A stretch of DNA of 39,568 nucleotides from Dehalococcoidia bacterium (GTDB lineage Bacteria > Chloroflexota > Dehalococcoidia > Dehalococcoidales > UBA1222). Positions within the stretch are counted from its first letter, which is position 1, and each line of letters starts with the position of its first letter. Positions 23,691 through 31,244 of this stretch are shown piece after piece. The notes beneath the pieces were generated by a model that saw only the letters and a program-made list of their open reading frames with translations, searched no databases and was not told the origin of the DNA. Both the position numbers and the translations under genes were made by a program. Where the stretch lies: the NCBI GenBank assembly GCA_003597995.1, contig QZJY01000014.1:1-39568 (forward strand), in the 5' to 3' direction.

Positions 23691-25526
23691 CTACTGCTTG
23701 CGCTCGTAGCTCAGTATCTCCGAGTCCTTGAAGAATAGTTTCACCTCGTGCTCGGCCGTCTTGACCGAATCGGAGCCGTGCACCGCATTGCGCTCGATGT
23801 TTATTCCGAAGTCTTTGCGGAGGCTGCCTGATTCAGCTCTGGCCGGATCCGTCGCTCCCATTACCGCCCGGATGGTGCGTATGGCATCATCGCCCTCGAA
23901 TACGGCGGCCACGATGGGGCCGGAGGTGATAAAACTTATCAGCTCTTTGAAAAAAGGCTTTTCCTTGTGAGGGGCGTAGTGGCGCTCAGCCAAAGCCCGG
24001 TCCATGCGCAGCATTTTGAGGGCTACCAGCGTAAGCCCTGCGCTTTCCAGCCGCCCGATGATAGCCCCGCTGAATCCCCTTTCAACCGCATCCGGTTTTA
24101 CCAGCACCAGTGAACGTTCCATTTTATGACCTCCATTATATTTCAGCCTGCCAGTATCACAGGTTTGGATAAGCTTTTCAATGTCTGAGACGGTTAGTTC
24201 CGCCAGTGAGTCCACCACCACGTCGGCCAGTTTGAGGCTCTCCTTGGGATGGTTGGCAGCCACCCCCACCGAGCGCATGCCAGCGGCGCGAGCCGCCGCT
24301 ACACCTCCCACGGCATCCTCGATGACAGCACAGCAGCGGGGTTCTATGTTCAGCTTCTCGGCGGCCAGCAGAAAGATCTGAGGGTTAGGCTTCCCATTCA
24401 CTACTTCCTCCCCGCTGACGACGGCCTCGAAAAGGCTTTCTATTCCCAGCATCTTGAGGAAAGTGTTGGTATTCTGACGGGGCGCCGAGGAGGCTACTGC
24501 CATTGGTATGTTACTCCTATGAAGCGCCTCAAGCAGCGCCATGGCTCCGGGCATGGGGCCGACGCCCTCGCAGCGCACGGCCTCGCGGAAAAACTCTGTT
24601 TTCTCGCGGCTGATGGAATCTATCTCTTCTTGAGATGTCTGCTGGCCCAGCACGTCCCGGATAATGTCGTCGTTGCGTAAACCGAAACCCTTTTTGAAAT
24701 CCTCGCGGCTGAAAACCACGCCGCGACTCCTGAATACGGCTTGCCATGCTTCGAAATGCTGTGCCGCCGTATTTACTATGGTACCGTCCATATCCCAGAT
24801 GACAGCGATGCGTTTGCAATCCATGGGCGGCGGCATGGCTCCGGCGCTTTTCGATTTGGGCTGGCTGATATGCGGCCGCCTCAAATAGATGGGTTGTAGC
24901 GTGGCGGCATCGTCGTAGAGCCCTTCAGTTAGCCTTTTTTCACCCAGTGTAGCCAGGGACTCCGCACGCCTCAGTCTGACCGCGGTCGGGGGTATGTCCA
25001 CCTTTTCTCCGAGTGTCGTTCTTAGCTGTTCTAACATATCCTGTGTGGGTTCGCCGCAAAAAACGGTCCGCTCCTTGACGCGGTCGCCAAGTTCATTGAT
25101 GGTTATCAGACTTTCGGGGGCCAGGCAGCGCCACTTGCCATCTGTCAGTTGATAAACCGCATGCGTGATTTCGCCTCTTCCTGCGTTAAAAATGGCGCAC
25201 ACAGGCAGGCCGCTCTCTGCGTGCTGATAGGCCGCAGCTTCGAGCGTGCTGACGCCCACTATGGGCACACTCAGGCTAAAGGCCAGTCCTTTGGCAGTTC
25301 CCAGCCCAACTCTCAGCCCGTTGAAACTACCCGGCCCTCTGGCAACGATAATCCCCTTCATATCCTTGATGTTCAGGGAAGACTGCCTTAGCAGCGATTC
25401 CAGGTGTGGCAGCAGCTCGACGGTATGATTTCTGCCGCATTGCCAGGTTATCTCCACCAGGATTTGCCCCTCATGAATAATTGCCAAGCCGGCTATATCG
25501 CTCGATGTGTCGATAGCCAGATACAT
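23691..25526 (-). CDS. TsaB - HAD phosphatase - nucleoside diphosphate kinase fusion
   Basis: One 611-residue frame carries three complete proteins. Residues 1 to about 220 are TsaB, the partner of TsaD in tRNA t6A synthesis (MYLAIDTSSD, HTVELLPHL, GPGSFNGLRVG). Residues about 236-455 are a beta-phosphoglucomutase-like HAD hydrolase (DMDGT with D245/D247, ASSAPR, GKPNP, EDAVGG). Residues 469-611 are a 143-residue nucleoside diphosphate kinase (VKPDAVERG, active H593 in NAVHGSD). The NDK part begins with Met at 24122, preceded by a perfect GGAGGT at 24129-24134, so free NDK may also be made from an internal start. The gene follows tsaE directly (TAG then ATG). Confidence 0.9.
   Translation of the reverse strand: MYLAIDTSSDIAGLAIIHEGQILVEITWQCGRNHTVELLPHLESLLRQSSLNIKDMKGIIVARGPGSFNGLRVGLGTAKGLAFSLSVPIVGVSTLEAAAYQHAESGLPVCAIFNAGRGEITHAVYQLTDGKWRCLAPESLITINELGDRVKERTVFCGEPTQDMLEQLRTTLGEKVDIPPTAVRLRRAESLATLGEKRLTEGLYDDAATLQPIYLRRPHISQPKSKSAGAMPPPMDCKRIAVIWDMDGTIVNTAAQHFEAWQAVFRSRGVVFSREDFKKGFGLRNDDIIRDVLGQQTSQEEIDSISREKTEFFREAVRCEGVGPMPGAMALLEALHRSNIPMAVASSAPRQNTNTFLKMLGIESLFEAVVSGEEVVNGKPNPQIFLLAAEKLNIEPRCCAVIEDAVGGVAAARAAGMRSVGVAANHPKESLKLADVVVDSLAELTVSDIEKLIQTCDTGRLKYNGGHKMERSLVLVKPDAVERGFSGAIIGRLESAGLTLVALKMLRMDRALAERHYAPHKEKPFFKELISFITSGPIVAAVFEGDDAIRTIRAVMGATDPARAESGSLRKDFGINIERNAVHGSDSVKTAEHEVKLFFKDSEILSYERKQ
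24129..24134 (-). promoter_or_regulatory. Ribosome-binding site of ndk inside the fusion frame
   Basis: GGAGGT lies six bases before the ATG at 24122, where the NDK domain begins. It is translated in the longer frame as part of LKYNGGHK. Its perfect spacing suggests that NDK is, or until recently was, started independently (23691-24122). Confidence 0.8.
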
Positions 25527-26021
25527 CTATATATTATCCTTTTTGAGGGGGGCAAGCGCAGCTGTCAGATCCCGAGTCATTGTCTCATAGCGTGTTCCGC
25601 TCGGGAGTATGTCTATGCTGCGCTCGGATTCCCCTGCATAAGCCAGATTGATAGCAATATGCTCCGGCGGCATGAGCGCCACGGCTTTTTCCGCCCATTC
25701 GATGACGCACACACCATGTCCGTAAAGATAATCATCCAACCCCAGCTCGGCAATCTCCTTGAACTCCAACCTATAAAGATCCATATGGTATAGCGGCAGT
25801 CTGCCGGCAAACTCGCGCATCAATACATAAGAGGGGCTGGCGGCGTTCTCCTTCACTCCCAGTCCCTGCGCTATCCCCTGCGCCAGGCAGGTTTTACCCG
25901 CCCCGAGCGGCCCGCTCAAAAGAAGAATGTCTCCCGAGCGCGCCAGTTCACCGATTATGCGGCCGAGTTGCTGCGTTTCTTCGGAGCTACGGCTGATCAG
26001 TTTAAGACTAGCCTTTGCCAA
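25527..26021 (-). CDS. tsaE: tRNA t6A biosynthesis ATPase TsaE
   Basis: TsaE is the ATPase of the TsaBDE complex that makes t6A37 on tRNAs reading ANN codons. From TTG at 26021 the protein has 164 residues: KLISRSSEETQQLGRIIGE, Walker A SGPLGAGKT, SPSYVLMREF (switch), YHMDLYRLE and VIEWAEKA. The frame is open upstream to 26069, but that part lies inside thiL and is not family-like. The chosen TTG overlaps the end of thiL by 14 bases, with GGTGG about eight bases before it. tsaB follows with no gap, consistent with linked function. Confidence 0.93.
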   Translation of the reverse strand: MAKASLKLISRSSEETQQLGRIIGELARSGDILLLSGPLGAGKTCLAQGIAQGLGVKENAASPSYVLMREFAGRLPLYHMDLYRLEFKEIAELGLDDYLYGHGVCVIEWAEKAVALMPPEHIAINLAYAGESERSIDILPSGTRYETMTRDLTAALAPLKKDNI

Positions 26022-27009
26022 AGTGGTCCCACCCGGCCTTGTCGAATTTATAAGGGCGGCCTTTTGCATCTACAGTCTGTACAACTCCCGGGGAGTTTGC
26101 GGTTATCTCACCGATGACGCTCACAGGCAGGCTGGTTTTTGCCTTGACCTTATCAATAACCGCTGCGCTCGCCGTAAAGAGCAATTCATAATCCTCGCCA
26201 CCTCCCAGCGCCATGTCCAGCGCATGCGAGAGAAATGCCTTACGTGCCGCCGGATGAACGGGTATGTGCTCCACATCGATACGCGCTCCCACTTTGCTTG
26301 CCCGGCAGATATGTCCCAGGTCGGCTACCAGTCCATCGCTAATGTCTATGGCAGCCCGCCCGCCTGCGGCCAGTATCATAGCTCCCTCCGCCAGACGGGG
26401 ACAGGGGCTGAGGAATGCCTGTCTGAGTGGAGCGTCCTCAGCGGTAGGGGCAGCTCCGTTGCTGATGAGCCTGAGACCTGCCGCCGCCGCTCCCAGATAT
26501 CCGGTAACTCCTATCAGGTCGCCGGGTTTGGCTGCGGAACGCCTCAACAGCCGCTTGCCCGCGCTTCCGGTGACGGTCAAGCTGATAAACATGGTATTCG
26601 ACGAGGTGATATCACCCCCGGCGATGGCTATTCCAAACTGGTCCCCCAGCTGTATCAAACCCCGGTACAGTTCGGTGACGTCTTCCACGTCGGTGTCGGC
26701 GGGCAGGCCCAGAGTCACCAGGGCGCATTCCGCCGTGCCCCCCATAGCGGCAATGTCGCTCAGGTTGATAGCCAGGGCTTTCCAGCCCAGTTCGCTCCAC
26801 GCCGCCTGGCCTATCTTAAAATGAACGTTCTGGACCAGGCAGTCGGTGGTGGCCAGCGTAATCTCGTCCGTATTCTTCCATGCAGCAGCATCGTCTCCAA
26901 TACCCGCCACTATATTTTTCCACGAAGGACGCTTTACATCCAGTCTCGTTTCTATCATTTTGGCCAGAATTTCGATCAGCCCGAATTCGCCGACTTCAGA
27001 TACTTTCAT
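26008..27009 (-). CDS. thiL: Thiamine-monophosphate kinase ThiL
   Basis: ThiL phosphorylates thiamine monophosphate to thiamine diphosphate, the last step to the active cofactor. The product is 333 residues, usual for the family. Seen in order: GEFGLIEILAK, VAGIGDDAAAW, TTDCLVQNVHF, WKALAINLSDIAAMGG, IAGGDITSS, IGVTGYLGAAAAGL, AIDISDGLVADLGHI and GGEDYELLFT. These are the ATP- and magnesium-binding motifs of the PurM-like fold. The ATG at 27009 lies seven bases after a TATAAT box and no ribosome-binding site is present, so the operon mRNA is probably leaderless at thiL. It heads thiL-tsaE-tsaB/HAD/ndk. Confidence 0.95.
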   Translation of the reverse strand: MKVSEVGEFGLIEILAKMIETRLDVKRPSWKNIVAGIGDDAAAWKNTDEITLATTDCLVQNVHFKIGQAAWSELGWKALAINLSDIAAMGGTAECALVTLGLPADTDVEDVTELYRGLIQLGDQFGIAIAGGDITSSNTMFISLTVTGSAGKRLLRRSAAKPGDLIGVTGYLGAAAAGLRLISNGAAPTAEDAPLRQAFLSPCPRLAEGAMILAAGGRAAIDISDGLVADLGHICRASKVGARIDVEHIPVHPAARKAFLSHALDMALGGGEDYELLFTASAAVIDKVKAKTSLPVSVIGEITANSPGVVQTVDAKGRPYKFDKAGWDHFGKG

Positions 27010-27016
27010 CGTCTGG

Positions 27017-27022
27017 ATTATA
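27017..27022 (-). promoter_or_regulatory. -10 box of the thiL-tsaE-tsaB operon
   Basis: A perfect TATAAT on the minus strand, seven bases before the thiL ATG. The -35 candidate TTGGAG needs a 19-base spacer and is weak. Confidence 0.6.
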
Positions 27023-27343
27023 ACACGCTCTTGAGGTCTATCTCCAACGATGTGACAGCGTTATATAGAATGACCGGAAGTAATGCTTTTATTCCAAAAA
27101 ATATTGCCGAAAATACTTCCTACCTATATAAATTACTTGACTCTAATGGTAGAATAGTACAAGGGGGAGTTTGACTGGGGTGTGCCCAGGTCTCCAAGAT
27201 AGACCGCATCATTCGAACTTGGAATTTCTAAATAGCTAAAGCGTCATAGAAAAGGCTCCATAAGGGATCTGCCCCCTGTATCGGCTGGCGTTACGCCGAC
27301 TGACTTTAAAAAAGCCGAAGGAGCTTCTGGGGAGGAGTTAGGG
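27023..27343. other. Divergent intergenic stretch, nothing recognised
   Basis: The first 150 bases are AT-rich with no clear signals. A partial inverted repeat (TCGGCTGGCG-TTA-CGCCGACTGA) lies at about 27281-27303. A strong ribosome-binding site GGAGGAG (27331-27337) serves the next gene. I found no RNA gene or riboswitch that I could name. Confidence 0.4.
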
Positions 27344-28075
27344 TTGGTATTCGATTCTGAGGACTTTGTTTTTGAAGCGCCCCCTGCCATCGCGCGGGCC
27401 AGGCGCGTACTCATCAAACCGGTGGCGGGTTACCCCGTGGGCTATCCGATAACCACCAGCCGCGAGATGATGGTATCCATAATCATGGGCATCAGGCAGA
27501 TAAGCGATGCCGATATTCTTATTCTGGAGGGCACCTCCACGGGCGCGCCGGTAGCTCCGATGTACCAGGCCTTGCGCTATGATTTTCCGCGCGTACTGAC
27601 CCTGGACGTGCGCGACACCACGCTGGTCGAAGTAGAAAATCCGCTGCTCAAACCGCTGGTCATGCCGACTTTCATGGTGCCCAATGTCATACTTTCGAGT
27701 GATTATCTCATCAGTGTTACGCCGCTTAAGGTGATCGGTGGCCTGGGGCGTCTTACCATTGCCAACCTGCTGGGACTAATACCGGCCACCAAGTACGGCA
27801 CCGGCACTAGAGGCGGCTGGGAAGAACTGTACGCCCTCGGCATTGATAAAGTTCTGTCTGACCTCTTTTACACCATGCCTTTTGACCTGGGTATAATAGA
27901 GGCCGATCAAAAGTTCATCAGTAAAAATGATCCGGCCAAGGGCGAGAAAGAACCCGTCGGCAAAATCTTCGTGGGAGAGCCGTACAGGGTTGACGTGGAA
28001 GCCTCGCAATCCCTGGGAATCAAGATGGACTACATAAAGCTCATTGACGAGGCGCGAGTGGACCTGGAAGTCTAG
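27344..28075 (+). CDS. DUF362-like protein
   Basis: The 243-residue protein starts at TTG, preceded by GGAGGAG at six bases, an unusually strong site that decides this start. Features are RVLIKPVAGYPVGYPITTSREMMVSIIMGI, DADILILEGTSTGAP, LDVRDTTLVEVENPLL, SDYLISVTPLKVIGGLGRLTIANLLG and DLGIIEAD. The KP...TT pattern, the central acidic glycine-rich strand and the late TPLK...TIANLLG segment resemble DUF362 proteins, whose function is mostly unknown. There are no cysteine clusters, so the ferredoxin domain sometimes fused to DUF362 is absent. It ends at a bidirectional terminator. Confidence 0.65.
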   Translation: MVFDSEDFVFEAPPAIARARRVLIKPVAGYPVGYPITTSREMMVSIIMGIRQISDADILILEGTSTGAPVAPMYQALRYDFPRVLTLDVRDTTLVEVENPLLKPLVMPTFMVPNVILSSDYLISVTPLKVIGGLGRLTIANLLGLIPATKYGTGTRGGWEELYALGIDKVLSDLFYTMPFDLGIIEADQKFISKNDPAKGEKEPVGKIFVGEPYRVDVEASQSLGIKMDYIKLIDEARVDLEV

Positions 28076-28093
28076 CGTGGTTATATTTGGCAT

Positions 28094-28130
28094 AAAGCGA
28101 TGAGGGGCGTAAAACCCCTCATCGCTTTTT
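28094..28130. terminator. Bidirectional terminator
   Basis: AAAGCGATGAGGGG (28094-28107), a seven-base loop, CCCCTCATCGCTTT (28115-28128) then T-rich. It lies between the convergent DUF362-like gene and the histidine kinase. Confidence 0.9.
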
Positions 28131-28172
28131 ATATGCCTTGCAGATGTCGCCGGACAGCTTTTCGCGAGTTTT

Positions 28173-29258
28173 CTATCCAATATGCAGCGGCAGAGTGAAT
28201 GTGAAAGTTGAGCCTTTGCCTTCCTGCGATTGCACACCAATCCTGCCTCCGTGAGCTTCCACCAGGCGTTTGCAGACCACCAATCCCAACCCGATCCCTT
28301 TGATAGAACCTGTTTTCTGCTGGAGTCGTTCGAACGGCTCAAAAATCATACAGATTTCTTCCGCCGACATACCGCTACCCCGGTCGGTAACACTGACAGC
28401 AATGGTAGAATTCTCTATCCTGGCTGAAACGCTCACCTCCTGGTTCTTAGGAGAATACTTGGCGGCGTTCTCCGCCAGATTATATACAATGCGTTCGAGT
28501 CTGGTGCTGTCCGCATTCACCTCGGGAATATTTTCCGGTACCTTATTGATAAACGGATTGGGATATGATTCTCTCAGCCGGTGCAAGACGTTTTCAACCA
28601 GGTTGTGAAGCTTGATGCTGCTGGCATGAAGCTCCAGCCTCCCTGCCTCGAAACGTGTGATCTCCAGCAGGTTTTCCAGCATGACGGCTAATGACTCCGC
28701 GCCTTCGGTGGCGGCATTTACCAGCTGGCGCATTTCTTCGGGCGAGACGCCTGCGGAAACGGCTGTTTTGAGCGAACCGATTATCACGGTGAGCGGTGTG
28801 CGCAACTCGTGTGACACCATGCCGACGAAGGTGTCCTTGAGGTCAGCCAATTTCTTGCGTTCAGTGATGTCCCGCACGTTGCACTGGATTACCGTGTCTC
28901 CGTCCACTCCATAGACGTTGCTGACAAATTCCACATCGATACGGCTGCCACCCTTTGTCTGCAAAGGGAGATTCTCATACCTGATATACGTTTTATCCTG
29001 TAGATTTTGGAATGCTTTCCGGCTGGCCTCAATATCTTTAACCGCTCCGATTTCCCAGAGTTTTTTACCCAGGAATTCCTCTTTGGAATATCCCAGCATG
29101 TTGATGAGGAAAGGGTTGACGTCGGTAATCTGGGCGGTTTTGGCATCAAGAAGCAGTATACCGTCCTGGGCGGTCTCGAACAGCCTGCGGTAACGCAGCT
29201 CTGAGGTTTCCAGACCATGTTCCATCTGTTTGCGTTCGGTGATGTCTTCGATGGCCAA
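28173..29258 (-). CDS. PAS sensor histidine kinase, part downstream of an in-frame stop
   Basis: Read from TTG at 29258 this has 361 residues: the end of one PAS linker (IEDITERKQ), a complete PAS domain (about 22-135, ending [11 protein letters not shown]), HisKA with phospho-acceptor H150 (VSHELRTPL), and HATPase with [18 protein letters not shown] and [18 protein letters not shown]. It lacks membrane helices, so it would be cytoplasmic. The reading frame continues upstream without shift into the PAS fragment 29283-29663, interrupted only by TAA at 29283-29285. The TTG has no ribosome-binding site, so expression of this part alone is doubtful. No regulator gene is adjacent. Confidence 0.8.
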   Translation of the reverse strand: MAIEDITERKQMEHGLETSELRYRRLFETAQDGILLLDAKTAQITDVNPFLINMLGYSKEEFLGKKLWEIGAVKDIEASRKAFQNLQDKTYIRYENLPLQTKGGSRIDVEFVSNVYGVDGDTVIQCNVRDITERKKLADLKDTFVGMVSHELRTPLTVIIGSLKTAVSAGVSPEEMRQLVNAATEGAESLAVMLENLLEITRFEAGRLELHASSIKLHNLVENVLHRLRESYPNPFINKVPENIPEVNADSTRLERIVYNLAENAAKYSPKNQEVSVSARIENSTIAVSVTDRGSGMSAEEICMIFEPFERLQQKTGSIKGIGLGLVVCKRLVEAHGGRIGVQSQEGKGSTFTFTLPLHIG

Positions 29259-29282
29259 GAGTATCGTTTGTGTCTTTTGCCC

Positions 29283-29663
29283 TTAGCTATGCATGCGGCG
29301 AGCGTTGAGAAGCAGAGTTCTCCGGCCCAGCGAATTGAACTCATGCTCGACCTCGAAGTTTTCGAAAAAGGTGTTTTTAGGCAGGAGTTCTTCAAGAAGG
29401 CGGCGCAGGGCTGGTATATCCCACTCGTGTTTGCTGATCTCGTAGATGAGCTGGCCTTCAGTCTCGCTGGGCGTCAAAGAGAACAACTTGTAGAAAAATG
29501 TGTTGGCGGATACCACTCTGAGGTCGGCATCTAGTACCAGCAGGCATTCGCGTATAGTCCCCAGAATACTCTCTGAAAATTTCAGGGCGGCCTGAAGCTC
29601 TTTCACTGACATCTTATTTACATTCTGTGATATTGTTGTTGGCATACGACTGGATGGCTCCAC
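29283..29663 (-). CDS. N-terminal PAS fragment of the split sensor kinase
   Basis: The 126 residues start at GTG (29663) with AGGAGG nine bases upstream. A single PAS domain is visible: ALKFSESILGTIRECLLVLDADLRVVSANTFFYKLF, ETEGQLIYEISKHEWDIPALRRLLEELLPKN, FENFEVEHEFNSLGRRTLLLNARRM. The frame stops at TAA, but the next eight codons (GQKTQTIL) and the kinase follow in the same frame. In family members LNARR is normally followed by a short linker and AIEDITERK, as seen here after the stop. The two pieces therefore form one gene of 497 codons (28173-29663) broken by a nonsense codon, possibly from GAA to TAA. Confidence 0.75.
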   Translation of the reverse strand: MEPSSRMPTTISQNVNKMSVKELQAALKFSESILGTIRECLLVLDADLRVVSANTFFYKLFSLTPSETEGQLIYEISKHEWDIPALRRLLEELLPKNTFFENFEVEHEFNSLGRRTLLLNARRMHS

Positions 29664-29729
29664 AGCCTTAATCCTCCTGGCGTATTCGGCCCCGGTTCGT
29701 CGCAGAGCCTCTCAAATTAAATATATAAT

Positions 29730-29761
29730 AAGGGCAGGCATAAATCAACCGGTCTGCCCTT
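29730..29761 (-). terminator. Probable terminator after acylphosphatase
   Basis: AAGGGCAG (29730-29737) pairs with CTGCCCTT (29754-29761) around a 16-base loop. On the minus strand it is followed by an AT-rich tract (ATTATATATTTAATTT). Confidence 0.6.
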
Positions 29762-29767
29762 GTTTGT

Positions 29768-30052
29768 TTAGAACGTTATACTGAAATCCTGGTATCTTCC
29801 CGTATATTTGCCCCATGTCGGTGAGACGCTTTCCACCACGGCTCTGGGCGGTCCGCGTTTGACCATCTTCAAGAGTTCCTTCAGCTGGGCGCGCTCCCCT
29901 TCGGCTTCTATTTCCACCGTCCTGCCGCCGGGAAGGTTGCGCACATATCCGCCAAGGCTAAGCCTTTCGGCCTGCCGGCGCGTGTAATCGCGGAACATGA
30001 CGCCCTGCACCTGGCCGGTGACGATCACTTTGAGTGCGGCTGGTTCAGCCAT
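29768..30052 (-). CDS. acyP: Acylphosphatase
   Basis: This is a small cytoplasmic enzyme that hydrolyses acyl phosphates. From the ATG at 30052 it has 94 residues, the normal size. The signature VTGQVQGVMFRDYTRRQAE contains the phosphate-binding loop and catalytic arginine, and GYVRNLPGGRTVEIEAEG contains the catalytic asparagine. The usual GVxFR reads GVMFR here. The frame extends upstream to 30112, but the ATG fits the family. It starts 13 bases after the stop of the 47-residue gene, with GAGGCG nine bases before the ATG. Gene order is rnc, small protein, acyP. Confidence 0.93.
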   Translation of the reverse strand: MAEPAALKVIVTGQVQGVMFRDYTRRQAERLSLGGYVRNLPGGRTVEIEAEGERAQLKELLKMVKRGPPRAVVESVSPTWGKYTGRYQDFSITF

Positions 30053-30065
30053 TACACACAGCGCC

Positions 30066-30209
30066 TCAGGATTCGGGTTCAGCTTCCTTGCGTTTCTTGC
30101 GCACCACTTCAACCACTACTGGGGGCGCTACTATCTCGTTGATCGCCTGTTTCTTGGCGCCCTTCTTGGGTTTCTTGCTTTCCTTGCGGTACATTTCGTG
30201 GCTACCCAT
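30066..30209 (-). CDS. 47-residue basic protein between rnc and acyP
   Basis: The short frame runs from ATG (30209) to TGA (30066-30068). Its translation starts MGSHEMYRKESKKPKKGAKK, goes through a hydrophobic middle (INEIVAPPVVVEVV) and ends RKKRKEAEPES. It is preceded by GAGGAGGT five bases upstream, one of the strongest ribosome-binding sites in the window, which is the main reason to believe it. It fits tightly between rnc (36 bases away by stop-to-start overlap-free gap) and acyP (13 bases). The basic ends suggest RNA or ribosome binding, as inference. No known family is recognised. Confidence 0.65.
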   Translation of the reverse strand: MGSHEMYRKESKKPKKGAKKQAINEIVAPPVVVEVVRKKRKEAEPES

Positions 30210-30253
30210 ACCTACCTCCTCAGATTTCGGTATTTAGTTTAGCAAAGCCCGAT

Positions 30254-30946
30254 TCAATCTGTAAAGCTATCGCTCAGCTTTGCCAGCGCCAGCCTGGCGG
30301 CATCAGCCTCGGCCAGCTTCTTGCTGCGGCCGCAGCCCTGAGCCATAACTTCTTCGTGTATCAACACCTCGGCGGTGAAGCGCCTGTCATGGTCCGGGCC
30401 GGCGGTGTCGATGATGCGGTAGGACGGGGTTGTCTTGTAGCGCGACTGTGCCACCAGCTGAAACTCAGATTTATAATCTGTGTCCATCTCCCGGCGCAAC
30501 TTCTCGATTTCCGGTTCCAGCACACGCAGAATAAAGTCACGGGCGCCCTCCCATCCCTGGTCCAGCATGACGGCAGCCGCCAGGGCTTCCATGGCGCCGG
30601 CCAGGTTGGTGGCTTTGGAACGTCCACCGCTTTTTTCCTCGCCTTTGCCCATGAAGAGGACTTCGCCCAGCCCGATGGTCCTGGCTACCGACGCCAGCGT
30701 GCTGCCCCGTACCAGCAGCGAGCGCCGGCGCGTCAGCTCGCCCTCTGCCAGATCGGGGTAGTCTTGATATAGCTTTCTAGCCAGCACCAGCCCAAGGAGG
30801 GCATCGCCGAGGAACTCCATACGTTCATTAGACGGCACAACGGGGTTTTCGTTGACATAAGAACTATGTGTCAGCGCCTCTTCAAGCAGGGAAATGTTTT
30901 TCCAATAGATCCCGATGGTCGATTGAAAGCTGTTCAGGTCCGGCAA
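30254..30946 (-). CDS. rnc: Ribonuclease III
   Basis: RNase III cleaves double-stranded RNA in rRNA maturation and mRNA turnover. The 230 residues begin at TTG (30946) after GAGAGGT. The nuclease domain has HSSYVNE, the signature NERMEFLGDALLGL (40-53) with the metal-binding acidic residues, and later GAMEALAAAVMLDQGWEGA. The double-stranded RNA-binding domain occupies the last 70 residues (DYKSEFQLVAQSRYKTTPSYRI...GCGRSKKLAEADAARLAL). It heads a minus-strand run with the 47-residue protein and acylphosphatase. Confidence 0.96.
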   Translation of the reverse strand: MPDLNSFQSTIGIYWKNISLLEEALTHSSYVNENPVVPSNERMEFLGDALLGLVLARKLYQDYPDLAEGELTRRRSLLVRGSTLASVARTIGLGEVLFMGKGEEKSGGRSKATNLAGAMEALAAAVMLDQGWEGARDFILRVLEPEIEKLRREMDTDYKSEFQLVAQSRYKTTPSYRIIDTAGPDHDRRFTAEVLIHEEVMAQGCGRSKKLAEADAARLALAKLSDSFTD

Positions 30947-31059
30947 ATATATACCTCTCGATAGATAAAATAGACTCTTGCCAAGCGGGTGTCAACCATT
31001 AGAACTAAAAAATGGCTTTCTGCAGATAAATTTTTTAGTAACCGGAGTAAAAGCGGCGA

Positions 31060-31088
31060 TTGCCTATGTTAAACCCAGATGCTATAAT
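31060..31088 (+). promoter_or_regulatory. Promoter of tRNA-Gln
   Basis: TTGCCT (31060-31065), 17-base spacer, TATAAT (31083-31088). The tRNA begins 12 bases after the -10 box. Confidence 0.85.
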
Positions 31089-31099
31089 GCAAGATGCGC

Positions 31100-31173
31100 T
31101 GGGGAATCGTCTAGTGGTAGGACAGCGGACTCTGGCTCCGCCGGCGAGGGTTCGAATCCTTCTTCCCCAGCCA
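31100..31173 (+). tRNA. tRNA-Gln (anticodon CUG)
   Basis: The acceptor stem is TGGGGAA / TTCCCCA, the D arm TCGTCTAGTGGTAGGA, and the anticodon stem GCGGA / TCCGC with loop CTCTGGC, giving CTG. The T arm is GAGGGTTCGAATCCTTC. Discriminator G is at 31170 and CCA is encoded at 31171-31173. The T1-A72 pair fits tRNA-Gln. Confidence 0.96.
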
Positions 31174-31244
31174 ATCCCCCTTTATGCCTATTGACACCCC
31201 TGTCCATTCGGCATTATCATAAGCCAGTTATTGCGTGACAGCAT

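Noticed and set aside
27023-27343. Possible riboswitch or structured leader before the DUF362-like gene
   Set aside because: Only a weak partial inverted repeat is visible and no known riboswitch core could be matched.
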